From JAAFHZ01 sp964247085 (GTDB lineage Bacteria; Cyanobacteriota; Cyanobacteriia; Cyanobacteriales; Chamaesiphonaceae): a DNA stretch of 64,000 nt. The notes under the pieces are model-generated. The model had not been told where the DNA came from, made no database searches, and saw nothing but the letters and a program-made list of their open reading frames with translations. Numbering within the stretch: the first letter of the stretch is position 1; each line of letters starts with the position of its first letter. Made by a program: the position numbers and the translations under genes. Shown here piece by piece: positions 9,406 to 18,332 of the stretch. The DNA lies in NCBI GenBank assembly GCA_964247085.1, contig CAXTSX010000004.1, positions 66,707 to 130,706 on the forward strand, written 5' to 3'.

Positions 9406-9978
9406 ATGCTAAATATTAAGGAAATTGTAGACCAAGCTCTCCAAGACGGTTATTTGACTCCGGCGATGGAAGCAGAAGTCGGGCGCATTTGTGATAGCGC
9501 AGCGGAGTTATCTGTAGAAGAATATATGGCCCTCGATCACTTGATGGGGGCTTTGTTGGCTGGGGAAGTAGTGACCGTGCCTCGCAAGCAGTTTATTAAC
9601 GTGATGGAAGAGCTAGTTTTAACCGTCGCGATCGGTCAAGTAGCTGAAATTGAAATGAATCAGACGGAATTGAGTTTGGATGTGGGCGATATTGCTGCCT
9701 ATGCTCTGAACCGCTTGCCACCGCTCTATGCCACCACCGAAGAAGGTGCTAATTATCAACGCCAACGGGCTAAAAGTGAAATGCTGGATGTGATTCAGCA
9801 GCAGGTTAAAGAAGGTATTGAACGGAATCTCGATCGACCAGATTTCTTCCCCGAGCGTCAAGCGATCGTGAAACCAACGCCTGGTAACGAGATGGCCAAT
9901 CAGGTTGGTTCTTTACTCCAAGCCTATTCCGCGAGTAATGAAACTGGTCAAACTAATGGCAAGGAAGATCATAACTAG
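9406..9978 (+). CDS. ComFB-family protein (CdgR-like c-di-GMP receptor)
   Basis: 190 aa; the whole sequence follows the cyanobacterial late-competence ComFB family, including YLTPAMEAEVGRICD, EYMALDHLMGALL, FINVMEELVL, and DIAAYALNRLPPLYATTEEG. The Synechocystis member Slr1970 (CdgR/ComFB) is known to bind cyclic di-GMP and affect motility, competence or cell size; the same role is inferred here. Cytosolic and helical. The last 30 residues are low complexity. A strong palindromic terminator follows the stop. Confidence 0.88.
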   Translation: MLNIKEIVDQALQDGYLTPAMEAEVGRICDSAAELSVEEYMALDHLMGALLAGEVVTVPRKQFINVMEELVLTVAIGQVAEIEMNQTELSLDVGDIAAYALNRLPPLYATTEEGANYQRQRAKSEMLDVIQQQVKEGIERNLDRPDFFPERQAIVKPTPGNEMANQVGSLLQAYSASNETGQTNGKEDHN

Positions 9979-9997
9979 AAGAATAATATGAAATGAT

Positions 9998-10037
9998 CTA
10001 AAAAACCCAGCAACCAATTGGTTGCTGGGTTTTTTAG
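9998..10037. terminator. perfect 40-bp palindromic bidirectional terminator
   Basis: Two 20-base arms meet with no mismatch at 10017/10018. The stem holds CCCAGCAACC and its complement with A6/T6 flanks, giving a T-run in both directions. It serves the ComFB gene (+) and the small membrane-protein gene (-). Confidence 0.9.
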
Positions 10038-10042
10038 TGAGC

Positions 10043-10318
10043 TTACCAATTATCTCGATTGTTGTAATCATTAAATTCTGGGGCAGGGGGCAAATATAAC
10101 CGATCGGAATCGGTGGTGATTCGGGCTTCGGCTTGTTGCATCATCCACCATCGATAAGCGATCGCACTGCCCGAAGCCAGCAACCCCAACAACATTAAGC
10201 TGCCAATTTCGTTCACTCCGCCCAGGATGGCATTAACAGCACCCATCGTGATGATTACGCCAGTAATTGGCTCTTTGCGATAAAAAGACTTCACGAAGCG
10301 AGGGGAGGTAATGTTCAT
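10043..10318 (-). CDS. conserved small membrane protein
   Basis: 91 aa from the ATG at 10318 (MNITSPRFVKSFYRKEP); an in-frame GTG at 10345 would add nine residues but the ATG looks like the family start. Two membrane helices are predicted (about 18-38 and 42-60), followed by an Arg/Trp-rich junction and a Pro/Asn-rich tail. No catalytic motif. It lies between the Hlip gene and the terminator, same strand, so it may be cotranscribed with the Hlip. Function unknown. Confidence 0.62.
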   Translation of the reverse strand: MNITSPRFVKSFYRKEPITGVIITMGAVNAILGGVNEIGSLMLLGLLASGSAIAYRWWMMQQAEARITTDSDRLYLPPAPEFNDYNNRDNW

Positions 10319-10366
10319 ACTAAGCTTACCCAAAATACTCACCAAAAGTCAGGGTGTATTATCCGC

Positions 10367-10537
10367 CTAGCGCAGACCCAAGAATGTCAGCAGACCAGAA
10401 CCAGTAAAAAACTCGAGTACCAGCAGGGAGGCAAAACCAACCATGGCTGCCCGACCATTGAGTAATTCAGCGAAGCGGTTAAAGCCAGCCTTGGGTTGAC
10501 TAACTTTGGGAAAAGTGGTGGGCTGTGGGATGTTCAT
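10367..10537 (-). CDS. high-light-inducible protein (Hlip/Scp)
   Basis: 56 aa. The single membrane helix contains ELLNGRAAMVGFASLLVLE, the chlorophyll a/b-binding signature with ExxNGRxAMxG, whose Glu and Asn bind chlorophyll. Hlips protect PSII biogenesis and chlorophyll recycling under high light. The N-terminus is short and Pro-rich. It lies just downstream of raf1 and upstream of the small membrane protein, all on the - strand. Subtype (HliA/B/C/D) is not assigned. Confidence 0.93.
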   Translation of the reverse strand: MNIPQPTTFPKVSQPKAGFNRFAELLNGRAAMVGFASLLVLEFFTGSGLLTFLGLR

Positions 10538-10572
10538 AAAAATCAGGATGTTTACATTCTGTTACTATTCTA

Positions 10573-11637
10573 TCATTCCTCATTCTGCCACAGAGCATCT
10601 TGGTTGCTGACCGACAGCATGCGCTTGGGACGCAAAACTAATACGACCTGTCCCAAAATTGTTTCAGTGGGAGCAGAGCTAAACCAATCTACGACGACTT
10701 GTCCACCCTGATCGATCACAAAATATTTGTTCTCATCCCAATCAGTCACCGCTCGATCGATCAGCAATAGTATTTCTTCTTCGGTTTCGGCATCTGGAAT
10801 TAGTTCTTTGTTGACGGTAAAAACCACCACTGGACTCACCGCTGTCGAAACCGTTTGCCAACCCGGCAAACCCACCCAAGGAGCAGCATTGGGATGAATC
10901 ATTCCAAAGGCATTGAGAGCTTGCACCGTGGGCATATCAATCAATACTTGGCTATCTAGCGGCAACTTACCAGCTACCGGTACAAAACGCGGTAGATCTT
11001 CATCACTCTCTAACCGATGCAAGGGCAAAATTGGTTTAGCTCTGGTGGGGGTGCTAATTGTACCCAACAACTTTTCGACCTCTTGACGAGCCGATACCGT
11101 GTGCGCAAACAACAAACCTCTAGCTACTAGCCGAGTTTTGTCCATGAGATCGTGTTGCTGCTTGGCATAACGCCAATATTGATAGGCTACCGCATCGCCC
11201 GGATGGTCGGTGAAACCGGGGGGTAATTGCCGCAAATCAGCAAATTCTTTGACAGCTTTGGCTACTTCCTTCGAACCATCGGCGTTCATATTCCGCTCAC
11301 ACAAAAAGTCGGCCACCGCTGCCCGGTCTTTCTTGCTAAGGATCCGCAGCTCATAAAGGCTATCACTACCCACCCGCATGAAGTGATTTTCTGTCTCTGG
11401 CTTAACGCCCACTTCCGTGATACTGCTAAAAACCTGCGACGCTACAATAACTTGATTTTGATGAATCGGTTCAAAACCGCTGGCTTCAAAAATCTGTTGG
11501 GTATCGTAACCATTTTTTTGCAAAAGTTGACAGGACTGACCCCACTCTACCCAGCTGCCTTCTTTGCGGCGCAGACGCAGAAAAATCGCTTCAGAATCGA
11601 AATCGATAGGAGGAGCGGGACTGTCATTGGTGGTCAT
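10573..11637 (-). CDS. raf1: RuBisCO accumulation factor 1 (Raf1)
   Basis: 354 aa, the usual cyanobacterial length. The N-terminal helical domain has LRRKEGSWVEWGQSCQLLQK and FEPIHQNQVIVASQV; the linker and the C-terminal beta dimerisation domain (about 220-345) include DMPTVQALNAFGM and a TILGQVVLVLRPKR strand. Raf1 is a dimeric chaperone that clamps RbcL dimers during assembly of the L8 core. No RuBisCO genes are in this window. Assignment rests on full-length pattern match. Confidence 0.9.
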   Translation of the reverse strand: MTTNDSPAPPIDFDSEAIFLRLRRKEGSWVEWGQSCQLLQKNGYDTQQIFEASGFEPIHQNQVIVASQVFSSITEVGVKPETENHFMRVGSDSLYELRILSKKDRAAVADFLCERNMNADGSKEVAKAVKEFADLRQLPPGFTDHPGDAVAYQYWRYAKQQHDLMDKTRLVARGLLFAHTVSARQEVEKLLGTISTPTRAKPILPLHRLESDEDLPRFVPVAGKLPLDSQVLIDMPTVQALNAFGMIHPNAAPWVGLPGWQTVSTAVSPVVVFTVNKELIPDAETEEEILLLIDRAVTDWDENKYFVIDQGGQVVVDWFSSAPTETILGQVVLVLRPKRMLSVSNQDALWQNEE

Positions 11638-11679
11638 AAATTCAACTTAATTAGGGAGAGTACATATTGATAAATTGAC

Positions 11680-12783
11680 TTAACTAACGCGCGTTAACCA
11701 GCAGGTGAGCGCCAGCAATGCAGCCACCACATAAAAAACTCCCACTACTTGCGTTTCGGCCCAGCCGCTGAGTTCCAGATGGTGATGAAAAGGTGCCATT
11801 TTAAACAGGCGCTTACCTTTGCCATCAGGCCCTTTGGTAGCTTTGTAATAACCAACCTGGGAAATCACCGATAGGGATTCCACAAAAAAGATGCCGCTCA
11901 GGATAAACAGCGCCCACAGGTTGCCACTCAAAATTCCCACTGCACCCAAAGCACCACCCAGAGCCAGAGAACCAGTGTCGCCCATAAAAACCCGAGCTTT
12001 GTTGCGATTGTGTACCAAAAAACCTAAATAGCTACCACTGAGGCAAGTACAAAAGAGCGATAGAGCTGGATGAGTAACCCCGGTGACCGCAGCCATGCCC
12101 AAGAGGGCGATCGATCCAGTCCCGCCGGCCAAACCATCAACCCCGTCAGTGAGGTTGGTAGCATTGCTTTCAGCCAACAGCGCAAATACGGCCAATCCCC
12201 AAAACAGCATCCCCAAGGGCAGCATCAGGCCAAATGGTAACCGGATAGTGGTTATAGATTGGGTGATTGTATTACTGCGGGCAGCGGCCCACACACAAAA
12301 AACGATCGCCGCACCGACTTGCCAAGCGAGCTTGCCCTTGGGAGTAAGACCTTCGTTTTGACCATTGCGCAGACTTTTCCAATCATCGATTCCCCCGATC
12401 GCCAGATAACTAGCAGTCATGAAGGAGACGGCAATGACATCCGGGTGGAAGTTTGACCAAATAATGGCCGCAATTAGACCAACTGGCACCACAAATACAC
12501 CACCCATCGTGGGGGTGCCAGCTTTCTGGAGATGGGCTTGGGGACCATCTTCCCGAATGAACTGACCCATCTTTAATTCGCTTAGCCGGGGCACTGCCCA
12601 GAAACCTAGAGCGGCTACTGCTAAAGCAGTGCCAATAAAAGGGATGAGTAAAGAGTTTACGGCTCCATGTTGAAACCACCAATCCAGGAAACCAACAAAA
12701 GCAGCAGTAATAAAACCCAAACTATAGAGGAGCTGCGAGCCGGTGGGCTGGAATCCTCTGTTTTCTGATATATTTTCTGTCAT
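11680..12783 (-). CDS. mraY: phospho-N-acetylmuramoyl-pentapeptide-transferase
   Basis: 367 aa polytopic membrane enzyme that transfers phospho-MurNAc-pentapeptide from UDP to undecaprenyl phosphate, making lipid I. Visible family motifs are GTPTMGGVF, the DDWKSLR aspartate pair, NATNLTDGVDGLAGG, VFMGDTGSLALGG and the MAPFHHHLELSGW loop. About ten membrane helices. It lies 42 bp upstream of raf1 on the same strand, not in a mur/fts cluster. Confidence 0.96.
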   Translation of the reverse strand: MTENISENRGFQPTGSQLLYSLGFITAAFVGFLDWWFQHGAVNSLLIPFIGTALAVAALGFWAVPRLSELKMGQFIREDGPQAHLQKAGTPTMGGVFVVPVGLIAAIIWSNFHPDVIAVSFMTASYLAIGGIDDWKSLRNGQNEGLTPKGKLAWQVGAAIVFCVWAAARSNTITQSITTIRLPFGLMLPLGMLFWGLAVFALLAESNATNLTDGVDGLAGGTGSIALLGMAAVTGVTHPALSLFCTCLSGSYLGFLVHNRNKARVFMGDTGSLALGGALGAVGILSGNLWALFILSGIFFVESLSVISQVGYYKATKGPDGKGKRLFKMAPFHHHLELSGWAETQVVGVFYVVAALLALTCWLTRVS

Positions 12784-12816
12784 TGTGATATTTGAGAAAA
12801 CTTCTAAGCTTAGAAA

Positions 12817-13065
12817 TTACTCTTCCTCGTTGTTCTCTTCTGCCGCATCTTCTTCAAAATTGTTATCATCACCCTCCATTAAGTCATCAGCAAAGTTGTC
12901 TGGTGGAAATTCTGGTTGAGTAATATCTTTTTCGTCGCGATCGATCAACCGACCACGGGCTTCTAACCAATCCAAGATCGAGGTGTCGCGGTGCACCGAA
13001 ATAACTGGGGCGGGCTGAAAACGAGGACGCTCGGTCAGCGCTGGATTAACGAAGGGTTCTGACAT
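12817..13065 (-). CDS. DUF3134-family protein
   Basis: 82 aa. Residues 3-45 match the cyanobacterial DUF3134 pattern (NPALTERPRFQPAPV, then SILDWLEARGRLIDRD). The tail (about 50-82) is strongly acidic, nearly all Asp, Glu and Asn. Soluble and probably partly disordered. 33 bp upstream of mraY on the same strand. Function unknown in the family. Confidence 0.8.
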   Translation of the reverse strand: MSEPFVNPALTERPRFQPAPVISVHRDTSILDWLEARGRLIDRDEKDITQPEFPPDNFADDLMEGDDNNFEEDAAEENNEEE

Positions 13066-13168
13066 TATATTAGATGTACATCTTTTCTAGAAGTAGCCAG
13101 CTACGAGTCTAACACTTTCTCTGGCCGCCTTACACTATCGTTTATCAGCCAGCATTGTAGGAAAAAAT

Positions 13169-13750
13169 ATGACAACTAAAGCTGATTTGTTGAATATGCT
13201 CGCTGATCAAAATTGTGGATTAAATATTAGTGAATCAGAACAGCCCACTATTCTCAACGCGATCGCTGCGGTGGAAAGGAATAACCCGACTGCTCAGCCA
13301 TTGACATCAGCGGCGCTGGATGGCGACTGGCGATTACTGTTTACCACCAGCGCCAGCCTACTGAATTTGGGGAAGTTACCTTTCAGCCAGCTGCGCGACA
13401 TTTATCAGTGCATTCGGGTAGAAACTAGCAGTGTTTATAATATTGCTGAAATTCAGAGCTTCCCCTATCTAAGCAGTCTGGTGACTGTGGTGGCTAAGTT
13501 TCAGCCAGTGAGTGAACGACGAGTGCAGGTCAATTTTGGGAGATCGATCGCTGGTCTCCAGAGTTTGTTGGGGTATCAATCACCAGCGGCTTTCATTGAA
13601 AAAATTAGCTCAGGACAAAAATTAATGGCGATCGATTTCCCGATCAACAGCAATAACCCAAATAGCTGGTTAGATATTACCTATTTAGATGAAAATCTCC
13701 GCATCAGTCGAGGCAACCAAGGTAGTGTATTTGTCTTGACTAAGGAATAG
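13169..13750 (+). CDS. PAP/fibrillin (plastoglobulin-like) family protein
   Basis: 193 aa. An N-terminal helical stretch precedes the lipocalin-like fibrillin core with ALDGDWRLLFTTSASLL, the family entry motif, and ends in WLDITYLDENLRISRGNQG, the family exit motif. Fibrillins bind small lipophilic molecules such as carotenoids and quinones at thylakoids and are linked to photoprotection. Start is the ATG following AGGAAAAAAT. Terminated by a hairpin shared with the desaturase gene. Confidence 0.87.
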   Translation: MTTKADLLNMLADQNCGLNISESEQPTILNAIAAVERNNPTAQPLTSAALDGDWRLLFTTSASLLNLGKLPFSQLRDIYQCIRVETSSVYNIAEIQSFPYLSSLVTVVAKFQPVSERRVQVNFGRSIAGLQSLLGYQSPAAFIEKISSGQKLMAIDFPINSNNPNSWLDITYLDENLRISRGNQGSVFVLTKE

Positions 13751-13806
13751 AAAGGTCTAGCGATCATCTTCTGCTTCTGAATTGATCTGGCTTGACATCC
13801 CATTGG

Positions 13807-13840
13807 CAAAGCCCAACTCCGTATTGGAGGTTGGGCTTTG
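13807..13840. terminator. hairpin terminator between the fibrillin gene and desB
   Basis: Arms CAAAGCCCAACTCC (13807-13820) and GGAGGTTGGGCTTTG (13826-13840) pair with one bulged base around a 5-nt loop. It sits between two converging genes. T-run is short (TTTG then TTAT). Confidence 0.65.
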
Positions 13841-13866
13841 TTATAAATCCGGCTGAGATTAATTTC

Positions 13867-14940
13867 TTAATCCAAAGTAGTTTTGGACTGGTAATAAAGT
13901 TTACTGCCTGTATCGGATACGAAGTGACAGTTGTTAACACCGTTCCAAAATGCCTTCCAAACCGATACCTTAGAGTGGCGGTAATGCTCACCCAGTACTG
14001 GCTTAATCGCCGCTGTCGCCTCTTTGAGGTGATAGTGTGGAATGGTCAGGAAAATATGGTGTAAAACGTGGGTACCAATATCATGATGGATATTATTGAT
14101 AAACCCATAGTCGTAATCCACAGTAGAAATCGCGCCTTTCAAAAAATACCAGTCTTCGCCGCGATACCAAGGAGTTTCGTTATCGGTGTGGTGCAAGAAA
14201 GTTACTAGATCCAGCCACATTACAAAAATAATGTAGGGTACTAAGTAAAATTTCACCAGCCATAAGAAGCCCCAAGTGAAAGTCCCAGCTGTCAGCAGGC
14301 CAAGCATTCCTGCCCACCACACTGTGCTGGTAATGATATCTTGATGCTCTGACTTGCGAAATAGGGGGCTATCGGGATGAAAATGTGAACCGGCTGCGCG
14401 ATCGGGTGAGCGGCGGAATAAATAGAGCGGATAGACAAACAACAGTGCCAAGTCAAAACGCAGCATTTTTTCCCACCAAGCCATTTTTCGGTAGGTGCTT
14501 TCCTTGATGGGATACCAGCTCTCATCCTTATCCAAATTGCCAGTATTTTTGTGGTGAGTGCGGTGGCTGATTCGCCAGCCGTGGAAAGGCACCAAAATAA
14601 AGCTGTGGGTGATATGACCAATCAAGTTATTCAGCAATTTGCTTTTAGAGAAAGAACCATGACCGCAATCATGACCAATCACAAATAAAGCCCAGAACAT
14701 TGTGCCCTGAGCTAACCAAAATATCGGATAAAAGAACCAAGAATCGAGATAGGCTGCTAAGGCGTATAAGCCAGTAACGATCGCTACGTCTCGCAAAAAA
14801 TAACTAAGGGAGCGGGTAGTAGAAGGAGTGAAGCAATGCGCGGGAATTGCTTGACGGACATCTTGAATAGTGAAGGGGAGGTTTTCCCGCTGCAATAAAG
14901 ATGCACTAGATGGTTCGGGGGTGAGGACTGTGAACGGCAC
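13867..14940 (-). CDS. desB: acyl-lipid omega-3 (delta-15) fatty acid desaturase
   Basis: 357 aa membrane di-iron enzyme. The three His boxes are present: HDCGH at 90-94, HRTHH at 126-130, and HVLHH near 292. The surrounding text (GWRISHRTHHKNTGN, DESWYPI, LVTFLHHTDNETPWYRGEDW, HHDIGTHVLHH) matches cyanobacterial DesB rather than DesA. It introduces the omega-3 double bond into lipid-bound linoleate, a change usually induced by cold. A cold-regulated promoter is plausible but not visible. Confidence 0.92.
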   Translation of the reverse strand: MPFTVLTPEPSSASLLQRENLPFTIQDVRQAIPAHCFTPSTTRSLSYFLRDVAIVTGLYALAAYLDSWFFYPIFWLAQGTMFWALFVIGHDCGHGSFSKSKLLNNLIGHITHSFILVPFHGWRISHRTHHKNTGNLDKDESWYPIKESTYRKMAWWEKMLRFDLALLFVYPLYLFRRSPDRAAGSHFHPDSPLFRKSEHQDIITSTVWWAGMLGLLTAGTFTWGFLWLVKFYLVPYIIFVMWLDLVTFLHHTDNETPWYRGEDWYFLKGAISTVDYDYGFINNIHHDIGTHVLHHIFLTIPHYHLKEATAAIKPVLGEHYRHSKVSVWKAFWNGVNNCHFVSDTGSKLYYQSKTTLD

Positions 14941-15070
14941 TGATGTTTTCGTAAAGATTGATGAACTTTATTATAGGGGCATTATGAAGCACCTCTGAAG
15001 CTTTTGGCAATGTTGAACCTATGGTATTTTTCAGGATATGCTGTGGTTGCGCTGTGTAGAGGATTTTGGG

Positions 15071-16108
15071 ATGAAGTTATTGCTAGCTGGTGATATTGGC
15101 GGTACCAGTACTCGTTTACGCCTTGCTCCCATCGATAATTGGCGTTCTCATCAGTGGGAAGAAACCTATCCCAGTCAGGAATATCCAGATTTAGCGCCGA
15201 TCGTTGAAAAGTTTTTGGCAGCGGCTCCCATGAACGGCGAAGTGGTTAGTGCTTGCTTTGCGGTGGCTGGCCCGATCGAAGGCCGCACTGCCTACTTAAC
15301 CAATTTGGGTTGGCATCTAGATATTGATCGACTCATCTCCCATCTTGGTATTGCCAATATTCATTTGATTAATGACTTTGCCGCGATCGGTTACGGCATT
15401 GAACATCTACAACCAGATGAAATTTACACCTTGCACGTTGGCCAGCCGCTCGACTCTGCCCCACGGGGCTTGATTGGTGCCGGAACTGGTCTGGGTCAAG
15501 GTTATTTGGTGCCAGAGGCGGGGACTTACCGGGTGTTGGCTAGCGAAGGTGGTCATGGTGATTTTGCCGCTCGTTCTAAGCAAGAATTTCGGCTAGTCGA
15601 ATATTTGATGCAGCGGGATGCTTTAGATCATGTCTCTTGCGATCGATTAATTTCTGGGACTGGCATTGTGAACATGTATCAGTTTCTGCGCGACCAACAA
15701 CAGTCTGGTGCGGAGCTGCCAGCCATTGCCGCAGCGGTCAACAAATGGGAGAAAACAGCGGCGGTCGATCGACCTCATTTAGTCGATCCGGCGATGCTAA
15801 TTGCCCAGGCAACACTAGCAGTAAATAATCAACTAGCTGTCGATACCATGCAACTATTTTTGAATGCCTATGGTGCAGAAGCAGGCAACTTGGCGCTTAA
15901 AATTCTCCCCCAAGGCGGTTTGTATATTGCTGGGGGCATTGCGGCCAAAAATTTGTCTTTGATGAACAATGGCACTTTTATGACGGCCTTTTTACAGAAA
16001 GGGCGGATGCAGGAATTGCTCACTAAAATTCCAGTTCGTTTGATCTTAAATCCGCAGGTGGGGTTAATTGGGGCGGCGGCGCAAGCCCGAGCGGCGGTAT
16101 CTAGCTGA
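15071..16108 (+). CDS. glk: glucokinase
   Basis: 345 aa from the ATG at 15071, chosen because GAGG lies 10 bases upstream and the protein then opens with the phosphate-binding MKLLLAGDIGGTSTRLRL; an ATG at 15038 would add 11 atypical residues. Other family motifs are LINDFAAIGYG, LIGAGTGLGQGYLV, SEGGHGDFAARS and GGLYIAGGIAAKN. Phosphorylates glucose from glycogen or sugar uptake. Same length as cyanobacterial Glk (ROK-independent bacterial glucokinase group). Confidence 0.94.
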   Translation: MKLLLAGDIGGTSTRLRLAPIDNWRSHQWEETYPSQEYPDLAPIVEKFLAAAPMNGEVVSACFAVAGPIEGRTAYLTNLGWHLDIDRLISHLGIANIHLINDFAAIGYGIEHLQPDEIYTLHVGQPLDSAPRGLIGAGTGLGQGYLVPEAGTYRVLASEGGHGDFAARSKQEFRLVEYLMQRDALDHVSCDRLISGTGIVNMYQFLRDQQQSGAELPAIAAAVNKWEKTAAVDRPHLVDPAMLIAQATLAVNNQLAVDTMQLFLNAYGAEAGNLALKILPQGGLYIAGGIAAKNLSLMNNGTFMTAFLQKGRMQELLTKIPVRLILNPQVGLIGAAAQARAAVSS

Positions 16109-16159
16109 GTTACTGACCGTTGCTATACAATAGCCCAAGGTATTCTCGCGGTTTGACTC

Positions 16160-17167
16160 ATGTCATCTGGCCAACGCAAATTATTATTTTTACTGCCGGG
16201 CACCACTCAAAAATATTTTTGTGGGGGCTTAGTGGCCGAAATGAAGGCCATGAAATTGGCTCAAAAAGTCACTGAAGCGGCGATCGTTACCTATCGACAG
16301 CGGGAGCCAGACCAGCTGTTTTTACCAGATTTGCTAGCAGCAGCTGTGCGATCAGATCAAATTTTTGTGGTGAGCTGGGGCTTTGATGTGCCTAAATTAG
16401 TCCGGCAATTGGCTGGGCATCATGTAATGTATCATGCCCACAGCGCTAACTATGGTTTTCGGTTAGAGAGCCATGTCCCGATCGTGACGGTGAGCCGCAA
16501 TACCTTGGGCTATTGGGGGCAGCAAGCTCCCCATGCGCCGCTTTATTACCTGCCCAACGAAATCTCACCAGAATTTATCGATCGCCAGCAAAACCGCGAT
16601 ATTGATGTGCTGGTACAAATGCGTAAAACTTCTAGCTATGTTCGCCATTCCTTGATTCCGGCCTTGAGTCAGCGTTGCCAAATCCAAGTTGTGGATGGCT
16701 TTGTGGAAGACTTGGCGGCGTTGTTCAATCGATCGAAGGTGTATCTGTACGATTCGGCGGAATATTGGGCTACTCAGGGAGTCACCGAGGGTTTTGGTCT
16801 GCCGCCGTTGGAAGCGATGGCCTGCGGCTGTCAGGTGTTTTCCAGCGTGAATCATGCCCTAGCCGACTACTTAGATCCGGGTTTTAACTGTCAAAAGATT
16901 GCCACCTATAGCACTGGCTATGATGTAGAGCGAATTTTGCAGAGCTTGACCCAGCCGCTAGCAACACTACCGGCTGAGTTTTGGAAACCTTACCAGCAAG
17001 ACTCGATCGTCCAGCGCTGGCAAGTGATTTTGTCAGAAATTAATGATTTTTTTGACTATCAAGAAAAATCTGGAGCCAATATTTTGCCGCTGACACCCTG
17101 GCGGGTACAGACTTTACGCTGGCAGTCAAAGTTGGCTAAGGTTAAAGGTAAATTCCGTAAATCTTAA
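16160..17167 (+). CDS. glycosyltransferase, GT-B/family 1-like
   Basis: 335 aa. The C-terminal half has the nucleotide-sugar binding pattern GVTEGFGLPPLEAMACGCQVFSS, with the conserved Glu pair typical of GT4/family 1 enzymes. The N-terminal half begins with a Rossmann-like LLFLLPGTTQKYFCGG. The last 40 residues are basic and could contact a membrane. It follows glk by 51 bp on the same strand. Donor, acceptor and pathway cannot be read. Confidence 0.82.
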   Translation: MSSGQRKLLFLLPGTTQKYFCGGLVAEMKAMKLAQKVTEAAIVTYRQREPDQLFLPDLLAAAVRSDQIFVVSWGFDVPKLVRQLAGHHVMYHAHSANYGFRLESHVPIVTVSRNTLGYWGQQAPHAPLYYLPNEISPEFIDRQQNRDIDVLVQMRKTSSYVRHSLIPALSQRCQIQVVDGFVEDLAALFNRSKVYLYDSAEYWATQGVTEGFGLPPLEAMACGCQVFSSVNHALADYLDPGFNCQKIATYSTGYDVERILQSLTQPLATLPAEFWKPYQQDSIVQRWQVILSEINDFFDYQEKSGANILPLTPWRVQTLRWQSKLAKVKGKFRKS

Positions 17168-17179
17168 GTTAAAGATCGC

Positions 17180-18040
17180 TTAGGATTTAACTGCTTGGCC
17201 AGCCCAAGCAAAATACCCAGCCAGAATCGCTAGAGCAATAATACCGAGTAAACCAGCATGGGGTGCCCCATAAATACCTGTAACCCAGTCGGACACAGTA
17301 CCAGTATATTTAACTAATTGTCCGACATTTACTAAGTAAATAGCCCCAGTCATCCCGGAATGTAGTCCGATCGATATTCCCAACAGATTTTTTTGGCTGC
17401 GCTTGGCCAACACCAGCACGGCTCCCAAGATAGTCAACCCTGGAAACTGAGGCAAACTGCCCCACATAGCAGCCAACGGCTTCATAAAATGGAGAGCGGC
17501 AAAAATCAAACTATTGGCGGTAAGCGCAGTGAAGGGAGAATAGTCGGCTTCTAATTCCTGAAGTAACCAGCCTCGAAAAAACAGTTCTTCAGCTAGCGCC
17601 ACTCCGATCGAACTGAGTAAACCCCCAATAATTAGCTCTGGCCAGGGAATAGCGATCGGTTGCCAGACCAGCCAGCCCAAAGCCCCTTGGAGCGCAAACA
17701 TAGCCATAGTCGAAATCAAGCCATTCAGCCAGCCACCCAAAAAACCAAGCCAATTGCGATGACTAGAGACCAGGCCGATCGATCGAAAACCATACAGTTG
17801 GCCTTCCACCCGCCGCTTCCACCAGGGCAAAAACAGTAGGAACAGCACCGCCAAACCACCCATCACCCAGATATTGAGCAGATTGACAACTCCTGGGTCA
17901 CTCATGTCGCGAGTCAGACTAAAAAAGGTATAGACTGACCCAGCCCAAGGTGCCCATAGCACGACTAGACACGACAAAAAAACCAGAATTCTGATGGGAG
18001 CAGCGTACTGAGCAATAGTTTTAGGATTAAAAGTAGACAA
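17180..18040 (-). CDS. CPBP (Abi/CAAX-type) intramembrane glutamic protease
   Basis: 286 aa with about eight membrane helices. The family signature is EELFFRGWLLQELE (EExxxR) followed by FAALHFMKP (FxxxH), where Glu and His are the active site of the CAAX/Rce1-like fold. Start codon is TTG at 18040, 10 bp after clpS stop, so the two are probably one operon. Substrates of cyanobacterial CPBP proteins are largely unknown. Confidence 0.85.
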   Translation of the reverse strand: MSTFNPKTIAQYAAPIRILVFLSCLVVLWAPWAGSVYTFFSLTRDMSDPGVVNLLNIWVMGGLAVLFLLFLPWWKRRVEGQLYGFRSIGLVSSHRNWLGFLGGWLNGLISTMAMFALQGALGWLVWQPIAIPWPELIIGGLLSSIGVALAEELFFRGWLLQELEADYSPFTALTANSLIFAALHFMKPLAAMWGSLPQFPGLTILGAVLVLAKRSQKNLLGISIGLHSGMTGAIYLVNVGQLVKYTGTVSDWVTGIYGAPHAGLLGIIALAILAGYFAWAGQAVKS

Positions 18041-18050
18041 AATAGAGAGC

Positions 18051-18332
18051 CTAACTTTCTGGTTCGATCGAACTGATCAAACCGTGATTCTGGAGGGTTT
18101 CACTATAAAACTCGGCATGTTCTAATTCACAGGTAATCACCAAAGCCATCCCATTATTGTGGGCTTCCATCATAATGCTGACTGCATGAGGCTCGGTCAT
18201 GCGCGGAATGGTGGTCATCAAGACTTGTGTCACATACTCCATCCCGTTAAAGTCGTCATTATGCAGCAGAACCCGATACTTGGGAGCAAGTTGACGAGAT
18301 GTTGAACGCTTTTCGATGGTTTCAACAGACAC
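18051..18332 (-). CDS. clpS: ATP-dependent Clp protease adaptor ClpS
   Basis: 93 aa. Contains YRVLLHNDDFNGMEYVTQVLM and the N-degron pocket region ending MMEAHNNGMALVITCELEHAEFY, all standard for ClpS. It delivers N-end-rule substrates to the Clp chaperone. Cyanobacteria often have two ClpS forms; which this is cannot be decided. Upstream partner of the CPBP protease gene, 10 bp apart. Confidence 0.95.
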   Translation of the reverse strand: MSVETIEKRSTSRQLAPKYRVLLHNDDFNGMEYVTQVLMTTIPRMTEPHAVSIMMEAHNNGMALVITCELEHAEFYSETLQNHGLISSIEPES